Positions 9,094 through 18,483 of a DNA stretch of 64,000 nucleotides are shown here, piece after piece (position 1 is the stretch's first letter; each line of letters begins with the position of its first letter). The DNA is from Spirochaetaceae bacterium (GTDB lineage Bacteria > Spirochaetota > Spirochaetia > B11-G9): the NCBI GenBank assembly GCA_015493635.1, contig WGCU01000013.1, positions 25,006-89,005 of the forward strand. The letters run 5' to 3'. The translations under genes and the position numbers were made by a program. The notes below the pieces were generated by a model. The model did not search any database, was not told where the DNA came from, and was given only the letters and a program-made list of their open reading frames with translations.

Positions 9094-10224
9094 TTACTGT
9101 TGTGTTTGTTTTGTATTCTTAAAAAATGGAGTCTTTACCAACTTTGCTTTTTTCATTTTTCCGTTGATATTGACTTCTATTTCATCACCGATTTTTAATC
9201 CTGTTCCTCTTTTTATAAGGACAAGACCTAGAAACTTGTTCAGGATGGGCGACTTGGTTCCCGAAGTAACAAAGCCGATTTCCTTTCCGTTCAGATGCAC
9301 CGTATAACCGGCCCGGGGAACTCCCTTGTCAACCATCTCACATCCCCTCAGCGTACGGGGGATTCCATGTTCTTTTTGTGCTGCCAATGCCGCTTTCCCG
9401 CAGAAATCCTTTTTGTCCAGTTTGACAAAATAAGACAGATTCGCTTCCAGAGGAGAGATGTCTTTGGTAAGTTCATGCCCGTAGAGAGGAAGCTTTGATT
9501 CAAAACGGAGGGTATCCCTTGCTCCAAGCCCACAGGGAAGCACGCCTCTATCTTTGGTAGCATTCAGAAGGTAGTTCCAGACATCAGCCGCATCTTCATT
9601 TGCAAGATAAATTTCAAAACCATCTTCACCGGTATATCCTGTTCTCGAGATAATTGCTTTTTTGCCGTCTATCTTCAGATCATCCCTGAAGTGAAAAAAC
9701 TCTATATCAGCCACTTCAGGACTCACAAGTTCTTTCATGTAGCTTTCGGCTTTCGGACCTTGAAAAGCAATCTGTGACATTCTCCCTGAAATATTTTCAA
9801 GTACAGGTTTCTCAGAGGCTTTCTTAATCCATTCATTTTCCTTCGAAATCCAGGAGAAATCCTTATCCACATTGGAAGCGTTGACAACAAGCAGATACTT
9901 CCCTGTAGAATATCTGTATACAAGAAGATCATCCACAACCCCGCCGTCCGGATAGCACATGGGAGAATACATACACTGATTGTCATGCATTGCTGACACG
10001 TCATTCGTAACAAGATAGTTTATAAACTCTTCACTTGTATCACCTTCTACGGTAATTTCACCCATATGAGAGACATCAAAGAGCCCCGCATTTTCCCGCA
10101 CAGCCATATGTTCTCCGATAATTCCCTTTTCGAAATTAACGGGGAGTTCCCAGCCGCCAAAATCGATAAGCTTTACGCCATCGTAGTTTTTGTAAACATC
10201 GTACAAAACCGTTCTTTTCAGCAT
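9094..10224 (-). CDS. gcvT: aminomethyltransferase (glycine cleavage T protein)
   Basis: The 376-residue folate-dependent T-protein, which releases ammonia and makes 5,10-methylene-THF from the H-protein intermediate. Supporting blocks are FDVSHMGEITVEG, SRTGYTGEDGFEIY (folate-site region) and LGARDTLRFE. A GGAGGAAG ribosome binding site precedes the ATG. The 43-base gap after the lrp gene is the widest in this operon and contains a TATAAT on the minus strand, so an internal promoter is possible. Confidence 0.96.
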   Translation of the reverse strand: MLKRTVLYDVYKNYDGVKLIDFGGWELPVNFEKGIIGEHMAVRENAGLFDVSHMGEITVEGDTSEEFINYLVTNDVSAMHDNQCMYSPMCYPDGGVVDDLLVYRYSTGKYLLVVNASNVDKDFSWISKENEWIKKASEKPVLENISGRMSQIAFQGPKAESYMKELVSPEVADIEFFHFRDDLKIDGKKAIISRTGYTGEDGFEIYLANEDAADVWNYLLNATKDRGVLPCGLGARDTLRFESKLPLYGHELTKDISPLEANLSYFVKLDKKDFCGKAALAAQKEHGIPRTLRGCEMVDKGVPRAGYTVHLNGKEIGFVTSGTKSPILNKFLGLVLIKRGTGLKIGDEIEVNINGKMKKAKLVKTPFFKNTKQTQQ

Positions 10225-10267
10225 ACTTCCTCCTGAATCATAAATTTTTTATTATATACACAAAACA

Positions 10268-10717
10268 CTATAGTACATAGGGAACACGCAAGTCTATTCC
10301 CTGATATACCACAAATGTTTCAAAGTCCTGTATCTTATCGACTTTAGCGAGTTCCTCTGTAAAGAATTCAAGCAATCCGAATCCCTTCTCATCATTGAGG
10401 AGTACATACATAAGGATGTCGTACCTTCCGGTAACAACACTCACGGAAACAACACCTTTCAGCTCATTGAGTTCAACAGCTTTTTTTTCAAGCTCTACGG
10501 TATTAAGCTTCATGGCAACAATGATAACCTGATGTCCCGGCAGAGACTGAGGATCAATGAGACCGGTTATTTCCAAAACACCTTCTTCCATAAGACGGTT
10601 CACCCGGGATCTGACCGTGTTCTCTGTTAGGGACAGATCTTCAGCTATACTGCTGAAGGATTTACGTCCGTCTTTCAAGTGCTTGATGATGGCTAGATTA
10701 GTCTCATCGATCTTCAT
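10268..10717 (-). CDS. Lrp/AsnC family transcriptional regulator
   Basis: A 149-residue protein with an N-terminal winged helix-turn-helix (residues about 1-60, SSIAEDLSLTENTVRSRVNRL) and a C-terminal RAM effector domain (GVVSVSVVTGRYDILMYVL). Family members bind DNA as octamers and sense amino acids. Placed between serC (5-base gap) and gcvT, it is a good candidate to sense serine or glycine and control this operon. That role is inferred from position only. Confidence 0.9.
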   Translation of the reverse strand: MKIDETNLAIIKHLKDGRKSFSSIAEDLSLTENTVRSRVNRLMEEGVLEITGLIDPQSLPGHQVIIVAMKLNTVELEKKAVELNELKGVVSVSVVTGRYDILMYVLLNDEKGFGLLEFFTEELAKVDKIQDFETFVVYQGIDLRVPYVL

Positions 10718-10722
10718 ACGTA

Positions 10723-11805
10723 TTACCCTCTCTTTTTTGAAAAACTTTTCATGAAATCTGCAAGGGTTTTAACCATTTCAACAGGCATGGCATTGTAAAT
10801 GGATGCTCTGCAGCCGCCGACACTTCTATGACCTTTCAGGAACATCATCCCCTCTTTTTCAGATTCCGCCAGAAACTCCTTTTCAAGATTTTCATCTTTC
10901 AACCGGAAAACAACGTTCATTGTTGATCTGAACCGGGGATCTACGGGAGACACATAAAAACCGTCACTTCCGTCAATAGCATTGTAAAGCAGTGTTGATT
11001 TTTGATCAGCTCTGCGTTTCATTTCCGGGACTCCGCCGTTCTTTTTTACCCACTGCAGAAACAGTTTTACCGCCCATATCGTAAAAACGGGAGGGGTATT
11101 GTACATCGCATTTTTGGAGGCATGAAGTTTGAAGTTTAAATATGCGGGAAGAGAATCCGGAGACCTTTCAAGAAGGTCATCTTTTATAATCATGAAAGCC
11201 GCTCCGGCAGGTCCAAGATTCTTTTGTACTCCGCCGTATATCATGGAAAATTTGTCAACCGGTATTTCCCTGCTCATTATATCACTGGACATATCACAGA
11301 TAAGGGGAACAGTGCCGGTTTCAGGCCAGTTCTTCCACTGCAGACCTCCTATGGTCTCATTGGAAGTTATATGAAGATACGCAGAATCTTTGGAAGGCTT
11401 GACAGAAGCAGGGTCAGGAAGTACCGTATACCCGTTCTCTTTTCCGTCAAATACTATATTTGTCCTGCCCAGTTTATCCGCATCGCTCCATGCCTTTTTG
11501 GCCCATGCTCCGCTTAAAACATAATCAGCAGACTGTCCTTCTCCTCTAAAATTCATGGGAATCATGGCAAAAGTAAGGGTTGCTCCCCCTCCGAGAAAAA
11601 GGACAGAATAACCGTCTGGAATATTAAGGAGTTCTTTCATCAGCTGTATTGCTTCATTGTGAACATCATCGTAATATTTATGTCTGTGACTGTTCTCAAT
11701 AAGGGATAATCCGTGTCCTTCAAAATCTACGATATTGTCACGTATTTCCTCCAAAACCTCTACCGGCATAATACAGGGACCGGCTGAAAAATTCAGTTTT
11801 CTCAT
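10723..11805 (-). CDS. serC: phosphoserine aminotransferase
   Basis: A 360-residue PLP enzyme that converts 3-phosphohydroxypyruvate and glutamate to phosphoserine and 2-oxoglutarate. The N-terminal FSAGPCIMP, SRxIPV-type block MSREIPVDKFSMIYGGVQKNLGPAG (Schiff-base lysine) and GGCRASIYNAMP end are diagnostic. It starts right at the serA stop, with no gap. The dedicated phosphatase SerB is not in this window. Confidence 0.97.
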   Translation of the reverse strand: MRKLNFSAGPCIMPVEVLEEIRDNIVDFEGHGLSLIENSHRHKYYDDVHNEAIQLMKELLNIPDGYSVLFLGGGATLTFAMIPMNFRGEGQSADYVLSGAWAKKAWSDADKLGRTNIVFDGKENGYTVLPDPASVKPSKDSAYLHITSNETIGGLQWKNWPETGTVPLICDMSSDIMSREIPVDKFSMIYGGVQKNLGPAGAAFMIIKDDLLERSPDSLPAYLNFKLHASKNAMYNTPPVFTIWAVKLFLQWVKKNGGVPEMKRRADQKSTLLYNAIDGSDGFYVSPVDPRFRSTMNVVFRLKDENLEKEFLAESEKEGMMFLKGHRSVGGCRASIYNAMPVEMVKTLADFMKSFSKKRG

Positions 11806-12690
11806 TTACTTTCCTCCCTTGATAAATTCGCTGATAATTGCAGAAGCCTCTTCACCTATCCGGAGCAGGTTTTCCACAGTGCCAGCTCCGATGTGGGGTG
11901 TCATAAGCGTATTTTTTGCTTTTAATATAGGGTAATCAGGGGAAGGAGGATCAGTCGGCCAGACATCAGTCGCAAAATAGCGGAGCCGTCCATCTTCAAG
12001 GGCTGCAGCAACATCAACAGCATTGATACACCCCCCTCTTCCCGTGTTTACAAGAACAGGGTTTTTGGTACAGGCATCAATAATATCCTTATTGAGGAGC
12101 CCCTCGGTTTCAGAGGTTAGAGGAAGATGCATGGATATATAATCCGCATCTTTTACCGCGTCTTTTACCGAAGGCTTCATTTCAGCTGCGTCGCTTTGCT
12201 GCACATATTTATCGTAGGCTACAACCTTCATACCGAAAACTTTTGCCCGCTTTGCCACCTGACGTGCTATATTGCCAATGCCGAGAAGGCAGAGTGTTTT
12301 TCCATACAGTTCTGTCCTTTTCAGTTTCTTTTTAATCCATTCACCCTTAACCATACTTTCATGTCCTTCAACGATTCTGTTGGGAACAGCAAGCATGAAG
12401 GTAAAAGCCAGCTCTGCAACTGCAATGGAAGATGCTTTAGGGGTATTTCGAACCATAATACCCTTCGATTCTGCATACGTCTTGTCAATATTATCTATTC
12501 CAACTCCGCCGCGAATAATGAGCTTAAGATTTTTTGCACTGTCAATATAAGCTCTGTCGCATTTCGTTTTGCTTCTTACCAGCACAATATCGGCTTCCGG
12601 GAGCCGTGACTTATCATCAGTCACCTCCCCGTAAACTGACAACCGTTCAGGCAATGAACTGTCAAAAGCATCTGAGATTAATAGTAACAT
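11806..12690 (-). CDS. serA: D-3-phosphoglycerate dehydrogenase, short form
   Basis: A 294-residue 2-hydroxyacid dehydrogenase. NAD site LLGIGNIARQVAKRAK, catalytic Arg in VNTGRGGC, and catalytic His in MTPHIGAGT. It lacks the C-terminal ASB/ACT regulatory domains of long PGDHs, so classical allosteric serine inhibition is not expected. The substrate call rests on its place directly before serC. It is the first gene of the operon; a consensus promoter lies about 30 bases upstream. Confidence 0.88.
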   Translation of the reverse strand: MLLLISDAFDSSLPERLSVYGEVTDDKSRLPEADIVLVRSKTKCDRAYIDSAKNLKLIIRGGVGIDNIDKTYAESKGIMVRNTPKASSIAVAELAFTFMLAVPNRIVEGHESMVKGEWIKKKLKRTELYGKTLCLLGIGNIARQVAKRAKVFGMKVVAYDKYVQQSDAAEMKPSVKDAVKDADYISMHLPLTSETEGLLNKDIIDACTKNPVLVNTGRGGCINAVDVAAALEDGRLRYFATDVWPTDPPSPDYPILKAKNTLMTPHIGAGTVENLLRIGEEASAIISEFIKGGK

Positions 12691-12719
12691 TCTGACCTCC
12701 GCTACATAGATTTAAGAAT

Positions 12720-12748
12720 ATCCTAATCCTAAGTGGGGCTAATGTCAA
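12720..12748 (-). promoter_or_regulatory. sigma-70 promoter of the ser-gcv operon
   Basis: On the minus strand: TTGACA (12743-12748), 17-base spacer, TAGGAT (12720-12725). ATCCTA occurs twice in tandem on the plus strand (12720-12725 and 12726-12731), which may offer two -10 registers. The leader of about 25 bases is too short for a glycine riboswitch or T-box. Confidence 0.75.
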
Positions 12749-12788
12749 TTATTTATGTGATTTTTTATATTTTCATTAATAATTAGGC

Positions 12789-12831
12789 AAAAAAATAACA
12801 GAGACCGATATTTAGCAATATCGGATCTCTG
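12789..12831 (-). terminator. rho-independent terminator after rpsU
   Basis: A 14-bp stem with one bulge (CAGAGA-CCGATATT / AATATCGGATCTCTG) and TAGC loop at 12799-12831. On the minus strand a TTATTTTTTT tract follows (12789-12798). It separates rpsU from the serA promoter. Confidence 0.9.
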
Positions 12832-12847
12832 CACTTCTGAATGGAAG

Positions 12848-13066
12848 TCAATAACTCTTCATGGATTGAAGTTTCCGGACTTTCTTCATTTGTTTTCTTT
12901 TAAGAGCTTTATTCTTTCTGTTCTTGATTGTGGAAGGTTTTTCAAAATACTCTTTTTTCTTCCATTCCCTGATAATACCTTCTTTTTCCACCATCCGTTT
13001 AAAACGTTTAATCGCTTTTTCCAAAGGCTCTGTTTCATCAACTCGTACGAAAGCTATAAGAATCAC
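12848..13066 (-). CDS. rpsU: 30S ribosomal protein S21
   Basis: A small basic protein. [19 protein letters not shown] and the lysine/arginine-rich tail are the S21 family. The ORF track starts at a GTG (13066), but that GTG is embedded in the Shine-Dalgarno AAGGGGGTGATT itself. S21 proteins normally begin MAxV, which here would put the start at the ATA at 13057 (AFVRVDE), 8 bases after the GGGGG core. ATT at 13063 is another candidate. A non-AUG start is therefore likely and may limit expression or allow initiation-factor-dependent control. A terminator follows. Confidence 0.9.
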   Translation of the reverse strand: MILIAFVRVDETEPLEKAIKRFKRMVEKEGIIREWKKKEYFEKPSTIKNRKNKALKRKQMKKVRKLQSMKSY

Positions 13067-13122
13067 CCCCTTTCTGAATACTCAGCTGTGTATGGTTACC
13101 CTATACAGAATGGCTTCCCCTG

Positions 13123-15240
13123 TCAAGAGCCGCGTTTTATGTCAAGAACAGTAAGCTGCAGGCGCTCAGTATTCTGAAAATAATTCCTCCCCAGACGGAA
13201 TACAACATCTACCGTATCTCCAACTGAAAACTCAATGCCGACCCGCTCCGCCGCTCTCCAAAATACCCCCGGCCACTTGTACTGCCCTGAATCAAGGAGC
13301 AGCCGGACATGCTGCTGAGCACTTTTACCCATTATATCTGCAGAAGCAATTTTTAAACCTCTTGTAAGGAAAACAAGAGGCGGGTTTCCCTCACCGTACG
13401 GCTCAAACATTTCTACCGTTTTAATAAGGTCCGGCTGCAGGTATTTTAGGGGCAGTTCCGCATCAATCATCAGGGTTTCTTCCCTTTTTTGAAGTATTTC
13501 TGTTTTTCTTGCCTTGTTCCTTACGGAAAAAAGAAACTTCTCAAGGTTCGATTCGGGAAGGCTGAAACCTGCTGCATAATCATGTCCCCCATAATCGATA
13601 AAAAGATCTGAAAAATTCGAGAGGAACTCTTTTACTTTAAACCCGTTAATGCTCCTCATTGAACCGACGAGATTATTATCAACATACGCGATAACGAGAG
13701 CAGGAACACCAAAATAGGAAACAAGCCTCGAAGCAATAATACCGGTTATACCGCGCTTTATCTTCCGGTCAATGACAAGGACCATTTTCCCGTCCATGGT
13801 ATCAAGCTGCTTTTCGGCCTGAGAGATGACACTTCCCCACACCGATTCACCCAGCTTTTTTCTGGCTTTGTTCAATGACAGAATTTTAGCCGTTAAATCC
13901 GCCCGTTCTTCCGTTGAATTAGTAAGGAAAAGCTCTACCGCTCTGCCGGGTTCTCCCATTCTACCGGCAGCATTTATTACCGGTGTTATCTGCCAGCCGA
14001 CATCAGTTGTTCCGATCTTTTTCCCTAACAGGTTTTGCTGAAAGAGAAGCTCATGAAGCCCTTTTCTTTCAGCTTTGTTTAAAAGCTCCATCCCTCTTTT
14101 TACAAGAATTCGGTTCTCATTAGAAAGAGGCATCATATCAGCTATTGTGCCAAGGGCCACAAGATCAAAATTTTTTTCAAAAATGTCCGACTGTTTTTTA
14201 AACGATACGGTAAAATACGCCGTAAACAAACTGACAAGGATATCTAGTTCTTTTGGCATTTCTTCGGTATAGAGAGAAGCTCTGCTCTTTTCCCGAAGCT
14301 CCAGAAGACTTTTTCCCCGTAAAACCTGATATTCTTTCCACAAAACAGGAGCTATATCATGCACCTGTATATCAGTAGCATTACCAAAAACCTTTTTAAG
14401 CATCTTTACCTGCACATCTTCTTCATAGACAAAAATGTGCCGGCCCACAAGAAAATCCCTCAGCCGTGTCTGTTCAAGCTTCACGAGTCCGGGAACAATA
14501 TTTTCAGAAATTCGATCCATTTCAATCATGTTTACAAGGCGTACGGCATCGAGAATAAACGTTTCGTTTCCGGGATGCACATGAAGAAGAACAATCTCTT
14601 CTTTGTAAAAAGGAGTTTTTCCAAAAATCAAAGCCCAGATAACTTTCAGAGTAACTCCACAGCCTGCAAGGTGGGCAAAGGGATAACTGGTGTCAAACAT
14701 TTTAGGGTTAATTATGGCTACAGCAGGGGGAAGGTCATGGGCAGGAAGATGGTGATCAAGAATAATAGTATCTATGCCGCATTCAGCCGCATAGGTAATC
14801 TCTTTAATATTCGAAATACCACAGTCTACGGTTATAATAAGGCTGCCGTCCTCATGGGCAAACTTTTCAATTGCCTGGCGGGTTACTCCGTAGGGTTCAT
14901 CCCCTTCAGGAAGAGACCAACGGGCATCAATTCCTATTTCTGCCAAGGCTTCTTTTAATATAACCGTAGACGTTATACCGTCAACATCCCGGTCTCCGAG
15001 GATGATAACATGCTCTTCCTCGGAAGCTGCCTGTAAAATACGGTCAACCGCATCCTCCATCTCATCAAAGAGAAAAGGATTATGCAGATACCGCAGATCA
15101 CTCTCCAGGTAAAATAACAGTTCTGACGGCTTTGTAACACCCCGCCGTACTAAAATAGACGCCGACAGCAGAGAAAGATTAAAAATATCTGAAAGCTGCT
15201 TTACCTGGCTTTTATTTATATCTTTTTTATTCCATTTCAT
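13123..15240 (-). CDS. recJ: single-stranded-DNA-specific exonuclease RecJ
   Basis: A 705-residue DHH-family 5'-3' ssDNA exonuclease for recombination and base-excision repair. Motifs: DRDVDGITS (I), TVDCGISN (II), LDHHLP (DHH), the distal GGHDYAAGF of DHHA1, and a C-terminal OB-type region. It is longer than E. coli RecJ (about 577), mainly through an insert around residues 220-340, with further differences elsewhere. It follows recO by 17 bases, a natural RecFOR pathway pairing. Confidence 0.95.
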   Translation of the reverse strand: MKWNKKDINKSQVKQLSDIFNLSLLSASILVRRGVTKPSELLFYLESDLRYLHNPFLFDEMEDAVDRILQAASEEEHVIILGDRDVDGITSTVILKEALAEIGIDARWSLPEGDEPYGVTRQAIEKFAHEDGSLIITVDCGISNIKEITYAAECGIDTIILDHHLPAHDLPPAVAIINPKMFDTSYPFAHLAGCGVTLKVIWALIFGKTPFYKEEIVLLHVHPGNETFILDAVRLVNMIEMDRISENIVPGLVKLEQTRLRDFLVGRHIFVYEEDVQVKMLKKVFGNATDIQVHDIAPVLWKEYQVLRGKSLLELREKSRASLYTEEMPKELDILVSLFTAYFTVSFKKQSDIFEKNFDLVALGTIADMMPLSNENRILVKRGMELLNKAERKGLHELLFQQNLLGKKIGTTDVGWQITPVINAAGRMGEPGRAVELFLTNSTEERADLTAKILSLNKARKKLGESVWGSVISQAEKQLDTMDGKMVLVIDRKIKRGITGIIASRLVSYFGVPALVIAYVDNNLVGSMRSINGFKVKEFLSNFSDLFIDYGGHDYAAGFSLPESNLEKFLFSVRNKARKTEILQKREETLMIDAELPLKYLQPDLIKTVEMFEPYGEGNPPLVFLTRGLKIASADIMGKSAQQHVRLLLDSGQYKWPGVFWRAAERVGIEFSVGDTVDVVFRLGRNYFQNTERLQLTVLDIKRGS

Positions 15241-15257
15241 ACAGTATCCTTCGTATT

Positions 15258-16007
15258 CTACAGTAAATTGTTTTTCAATGAATTTAAGGGGTATTCAAGA
15301 AAATTCTGAATCATGGTAAGGAGCAGCTGTCTCAGAGGATGTACTGAAGATTTCACCAACCCTGTTTTTACCGCTCCTGTAAAGGGCAGCCTCGCTGTGT
15401 ACGCCAGATATTTTCTTTCGCCTCCATTTAAGGTGAAATTCCCTGCCGCACCGCACCTGCTGCATACAAAAGCATTTTCTTCCTGAGAGAATGTGAGAAG
15501 TTCACCAAGCCCAACCTGTCGTCCACACATACTACAGTAATTTAAATCAGGATTCATTCCTGAGAGAATTAAAAACCGCCACAAAAACTGAATAACAGTA
15601 CACTCAACCTGTGCCGGATTGCATGTATCAAGTATGGTTAATGCATCCCGCAGAAGAATAAAAATATCTTTTGAATCCCCTCCCCCGCCGTAAGATTTTA
15701 GTACAATTTCTGAAAAAAGAGAAGCCCTGTAAAAACGGGGAAGATCGTGCCGTATAATTGAAAAAGAGTTTTTTTCCTCGGCATCAATTACCTTGTACGT
15801 TTTCTTTACAGGATTATAGTACAGGTGAAGATGCAGCTGTGAAAAAGGTTCAGTGATGCCGGAATACTTCCCTTTCCCCTTGTACGCGCCGTACAACAGT
15901 ACATCGATGAGTCCCAGCTGAGGGGTTAAACATGATACCCCTTTATGATAATCTCCTATCCTCCGTGTTCGGAGAACAAGAGCATTTACAGTAACATTTC
16001 TCTGCAT
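15258..16007 (-). CDS. recO: DNA repair protein RecO
   Basis: A 249-residue RecO: N-terminal OB fold (residues about 1-80, ALVLRTRRIGDYHKGVS) and a helical domain with a four-cysteine zinc site, CSMCG at about 165 and CSRCG at about 190. It loads RecA on SSB-coated DNA together with RecR. It is the first gene of a recO-recJ unit. No strong Shine-Dalgarno is visible, only GGA near the ATG. Confidence 0.93.
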   Translation of the reverse strand: MQRNVTVNALVLRTRRIGDYHKGVSCLTPQLGLIDVLLYGAYKGKGKYSGITEPFSQLHLHLYYNPVKKTYKVIDAEEKNSFSIIRHDLPRFYRASLFSEIVLKSYGGGGDSKDIFILLRDALTILDTCNPAQVECTVIQFLWRFLILSGMNPDLNYCSMCGRQVGLGELLTFSQEENAFVCSRCGAAGNFTLNGGERKYLAYTARLPFTGAVKTGLVKSSVHPLRQLLLTMIQNFLEYPLNSLKNNLL

Positions 16008-16127
16008 TCCATGGTATGATAAAGCATGAAATACGATAGTGTACAGAGTAATTTAACTTTTTTAGTTGCTGAATCGATGTAATATAATTATTTTATAATA
16101 AATTAATGAAAAAGAGAGAGTGAGCAT

Positions 16128-18482
16128 ATGCCTGATAAGCAGATTATACCAGTTAATCAGATATTACCAAACAAACTTCTTATCATCCCCCTTCTCGGGA
16201 AACCTATTTTCCCCGGGATTTTTACTCCTTTGATTATAGAATCAGAACATGACATCACTGCCGTAGAAAAAGCACTTTCCAATGACGGTATGATTGGACT
16301 CCTCATGGAACGTAATGAGAATGAAGATTCCGCCGCTGATATACCCCAGAAGGAAAAGCTCTATTCGATCGGAACAGCTGCAAAAATTGTAAAGAAGATC
16401 AACCTGCCCGATGGAGGATTAAATATTTTTATTTCTACCCTCAAACGCTTTAAGGTAAAAAGGTTTCTGTCAAACTCAAATCCTGCTGCAGCAGCAGTTG
16501 AATATCTCAATGACACAAATGATACATCCATGGAAGTGCAGGCCCTTACCCGTTCGTTACTGACAGAAATGAAACAGCTTTCTGAAAATAATCCTCTTTT
16601 TTCCGAAGAGATGCGCCTCAATATGGTTAACATCGATCAACCGGGTAAAATTGCGGATTTCATAACATCCATCCTAAATATAGAAAGAGATGAACAGCAA
16701 AAAATTCTGGAAACCCTTGATGTACAGAAACGGATGGAAGATGTTCTTATTCATATCAAAAAAGAACAGGAACTTCTCAAAATACAGAAAAAAATACAAA
16801 AACAGATAAATGAGAAAATTGAAAAAAACCAGCGGGAATACTTTCTCAAAGAGGAACTGAAAGCAATTAAACAAGAACTCGGAATGGAAGTAGATGCCAA
16901 ATCAAGTGAATACAGGCGGTTTAAAGAAGCTTTTGAAAAATTCCATTTTGAAGGCGAAATAAAAGAACAGGTTGAAAAAGAACTTGAGAAATTCTCTCTC
17001 ATGGATCCGAATGCCTCGGAATTTATTGTAACCCGTAACTATCTTGATACTATTATTTCTCTTCCCTGGAATGCCTCAGAAGAACAGAAATCTTTCAATC
17101 TGGTTGAAGCAAAAAAAATTCTAGATAAAGATCATTATGGTCTTGAGGATGTAAAAGAACGGATTCTTGAATATCTCGCAATTCGAAAACTGAAGAAAGA
17201 TACAAAGGGTTCTATTATCTGTCTTGTCGGCGCTCCCGGTGTTGGAAAAACCTCTGTGGGTATTTCAATTGCAAGAGCGCTGAACAAAAAATTCTTTAGA
17301 TTCACTGTCGGTGGAATGCGGGACGAAGCGGAAATAAAGGGGCACAGAAGAACGTATGTGGGAGCAATGCCCGGAAAGATTATTCAGGGATTGAAAATTG
17401 TAAAAACAAATGATCCGGTTTTCATGATTGATGAAATTGACAAAATGGGTGCCTCATACAATGGAGACCCTTCTTCAGCTCTCCTTGAAGTTCTGGACCC
17501 GGAACAAAACGTTGCATTTCGGGATCATTACCTCGATATTCCCTTTGATGTCTCAAACATCCTCTTTATCGTTACAGCTAATACCCTTGATACCATACCC
17601 CGGCCCCTTCTGGACAGAATGGAAGTAATCAGGTTGTCAGGTTATATCAAGGAAGAAAAGATCGCTATCGCAAAGAAATATCTTATACCGAAATCACTTT
17701 CACGGACAGGTCTTCTTAAAAAGCATGTTACCTATTCAAAGGCCGCACTTACGGCCATTGCTGTCCATTATGCCAGAGAAGCCGGTATGAGAACCTACGA
17801 AAAAGCTCTTGATAAAATACATCGGAAAATAGCCAAGAAACTTATTCTGAAAGAAGCCAAGGCACCCTTTTCCATAAAACCTGAAAATCTTGAAGATTAT
17901 CTTGGTAAACCTGTTTTCAGAGAGGATGATGTAAAAACGGTAACGGGACCTGGAATGGTAACCGGTCTGGCATGGACAAACTTCGGAGGAGATACCCTGC
18001 TTATTGAAGCAATTACCATGCAGGGTAAGGGAAACTTTAAACTGACAGGTCAGATGGGTGACGTTATGAAAGAATCTGCTTCCATAGCCTATTCTGTTGT
18101 CAGGCATATAGCAGATGAATACGGTATAAACAGTGATTTCTTTGAGAAACAGACAATTCATCTCCATATACCTGAAGGAGCAACTCCTAAAGACGGACCC
18201 TCGGCAGGTGCGGCAATGGCCAGCGCGCTTCTTTCTCTGGCCCGGGGGAAGATAGTTAAGAAAAATCTTGCCATGACAGGGGAACTCTCTCTGACCGGCA
18301 AGATACTTCCTATCGGCGGACTAAAAGAAAAGGTAATCGCCGCCCGAAGGAACGGTATAAAAAAGATTATTATCCCAAAAACAAATATGCGTGATCTGGA
18401 TGAAATTCCCGATTACATAAAAAGAGGAATCAAGTTTTTTCCTGTTTCTGTTTTCAAGGAGGTTATAGACCTTATCTTTTAA
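16128..18482 (+). CDS. lon: ATP-dependent Lon protease
   Basis: A 784-residue full-length Lon. N-terminal substrate domain (residues about 10-200), coiled helices, AAA+ module with Walker A GAPGVGKTS and Walker B FMIDEIDKMG, then the peptidase with the catalytic serine in PKDGPSAGAAM and lysine in GGLKEKVIAARR. It degrades damaged and regulatory proteins in the cytoplasm. A TATAAT lies in the AT-rich upstream stretch but without a convincing -35. No HrcA or other heat-shock operator was recognised. It is followed after one base by the U32 gene. Confidence 0.97.
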   Translation: MPDKQIIPVNQILPNKLLIIPLLGKPIFPGIFTPLIIESEHDITAVEKALSNDGMIGLLMERNENEDSAADIPQKEKLYSIGTAAKIVKKINLPDGGLNIFISTLKRFKVKRFLSNSNPAAAAVEYLNDTNDTSMEVQALTRSLLTEMKQLSENNPLFSEEMRLNMVNIDQPGKIADFITSILNIERDEQQKILETLDVQKRMEDVLIHIKKEQELLKIQKKIQKQINEKIEKNQREYFLKEELKAIKQELGMEVDAKSSEYRRFKEAFEKFHFEGEIKEQVEKELEKFSLMDPNASEFIVTRNYLDTIISLPWNASEEQKSFNLVEAKKILDKDHYGLEDVKERILEYLAIRKLKKDTKGSIICLVGAPGVGKTSVGISIARALNKKFFRFTVGGMRDEAEIKGHRRTYVGAMPGKIIQGLKIVKTNDPVFMIDEIDKMGASYNGDPSSALLEVLDPEQNVAFRDHYLDIPFDVSNILFIVTANTLDTIPRPLLDRMEVIRLSGYIKEEKIAIAKKYLIPKSLSRTGLLKKHVTYSKAALTAIAVHYAREAGMRTYEKALDKIHRKIAKKLILKEAKAPFSIKPENLEDYLGKPVFREDDVKTVTGPGMVTGLAWTNFGGDTLLIEAITMQGKGNFKLTGQMGDVMKESASIAYSVVRHIADEYGINSDFFEKQTIHLHIPEGATPKDGPSAGAAMASALLSLARGKIVKKNLAMTGELSLTGKILPIGGLKEKVIAARRNGIKKIIIPKTNMRDLDEIPDYIKRGIKFFPVSVFKEVIDLIF

Positions 18483-18483
18483 T

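Noticed and set aside
12691-12748. Possible glycine riboswitch or T-box before the ser-gcv operon
   Set aside because: The leader from the predicted start site to the ATG is only about 25 bases, and no conserved riboswitch elements are present.
14359-14958. 199-residue plus-strand ORF inside recJ
   Set aside because: Antisense shadow of a clear recJ frame; composition is low-complexity and it has no ribosome binding site or family match.
17736-18167. 143-residue minus-strand ORF inside lon
   Set aside because: Shadow of the Lon peptidase frame; no independent coding evidence.
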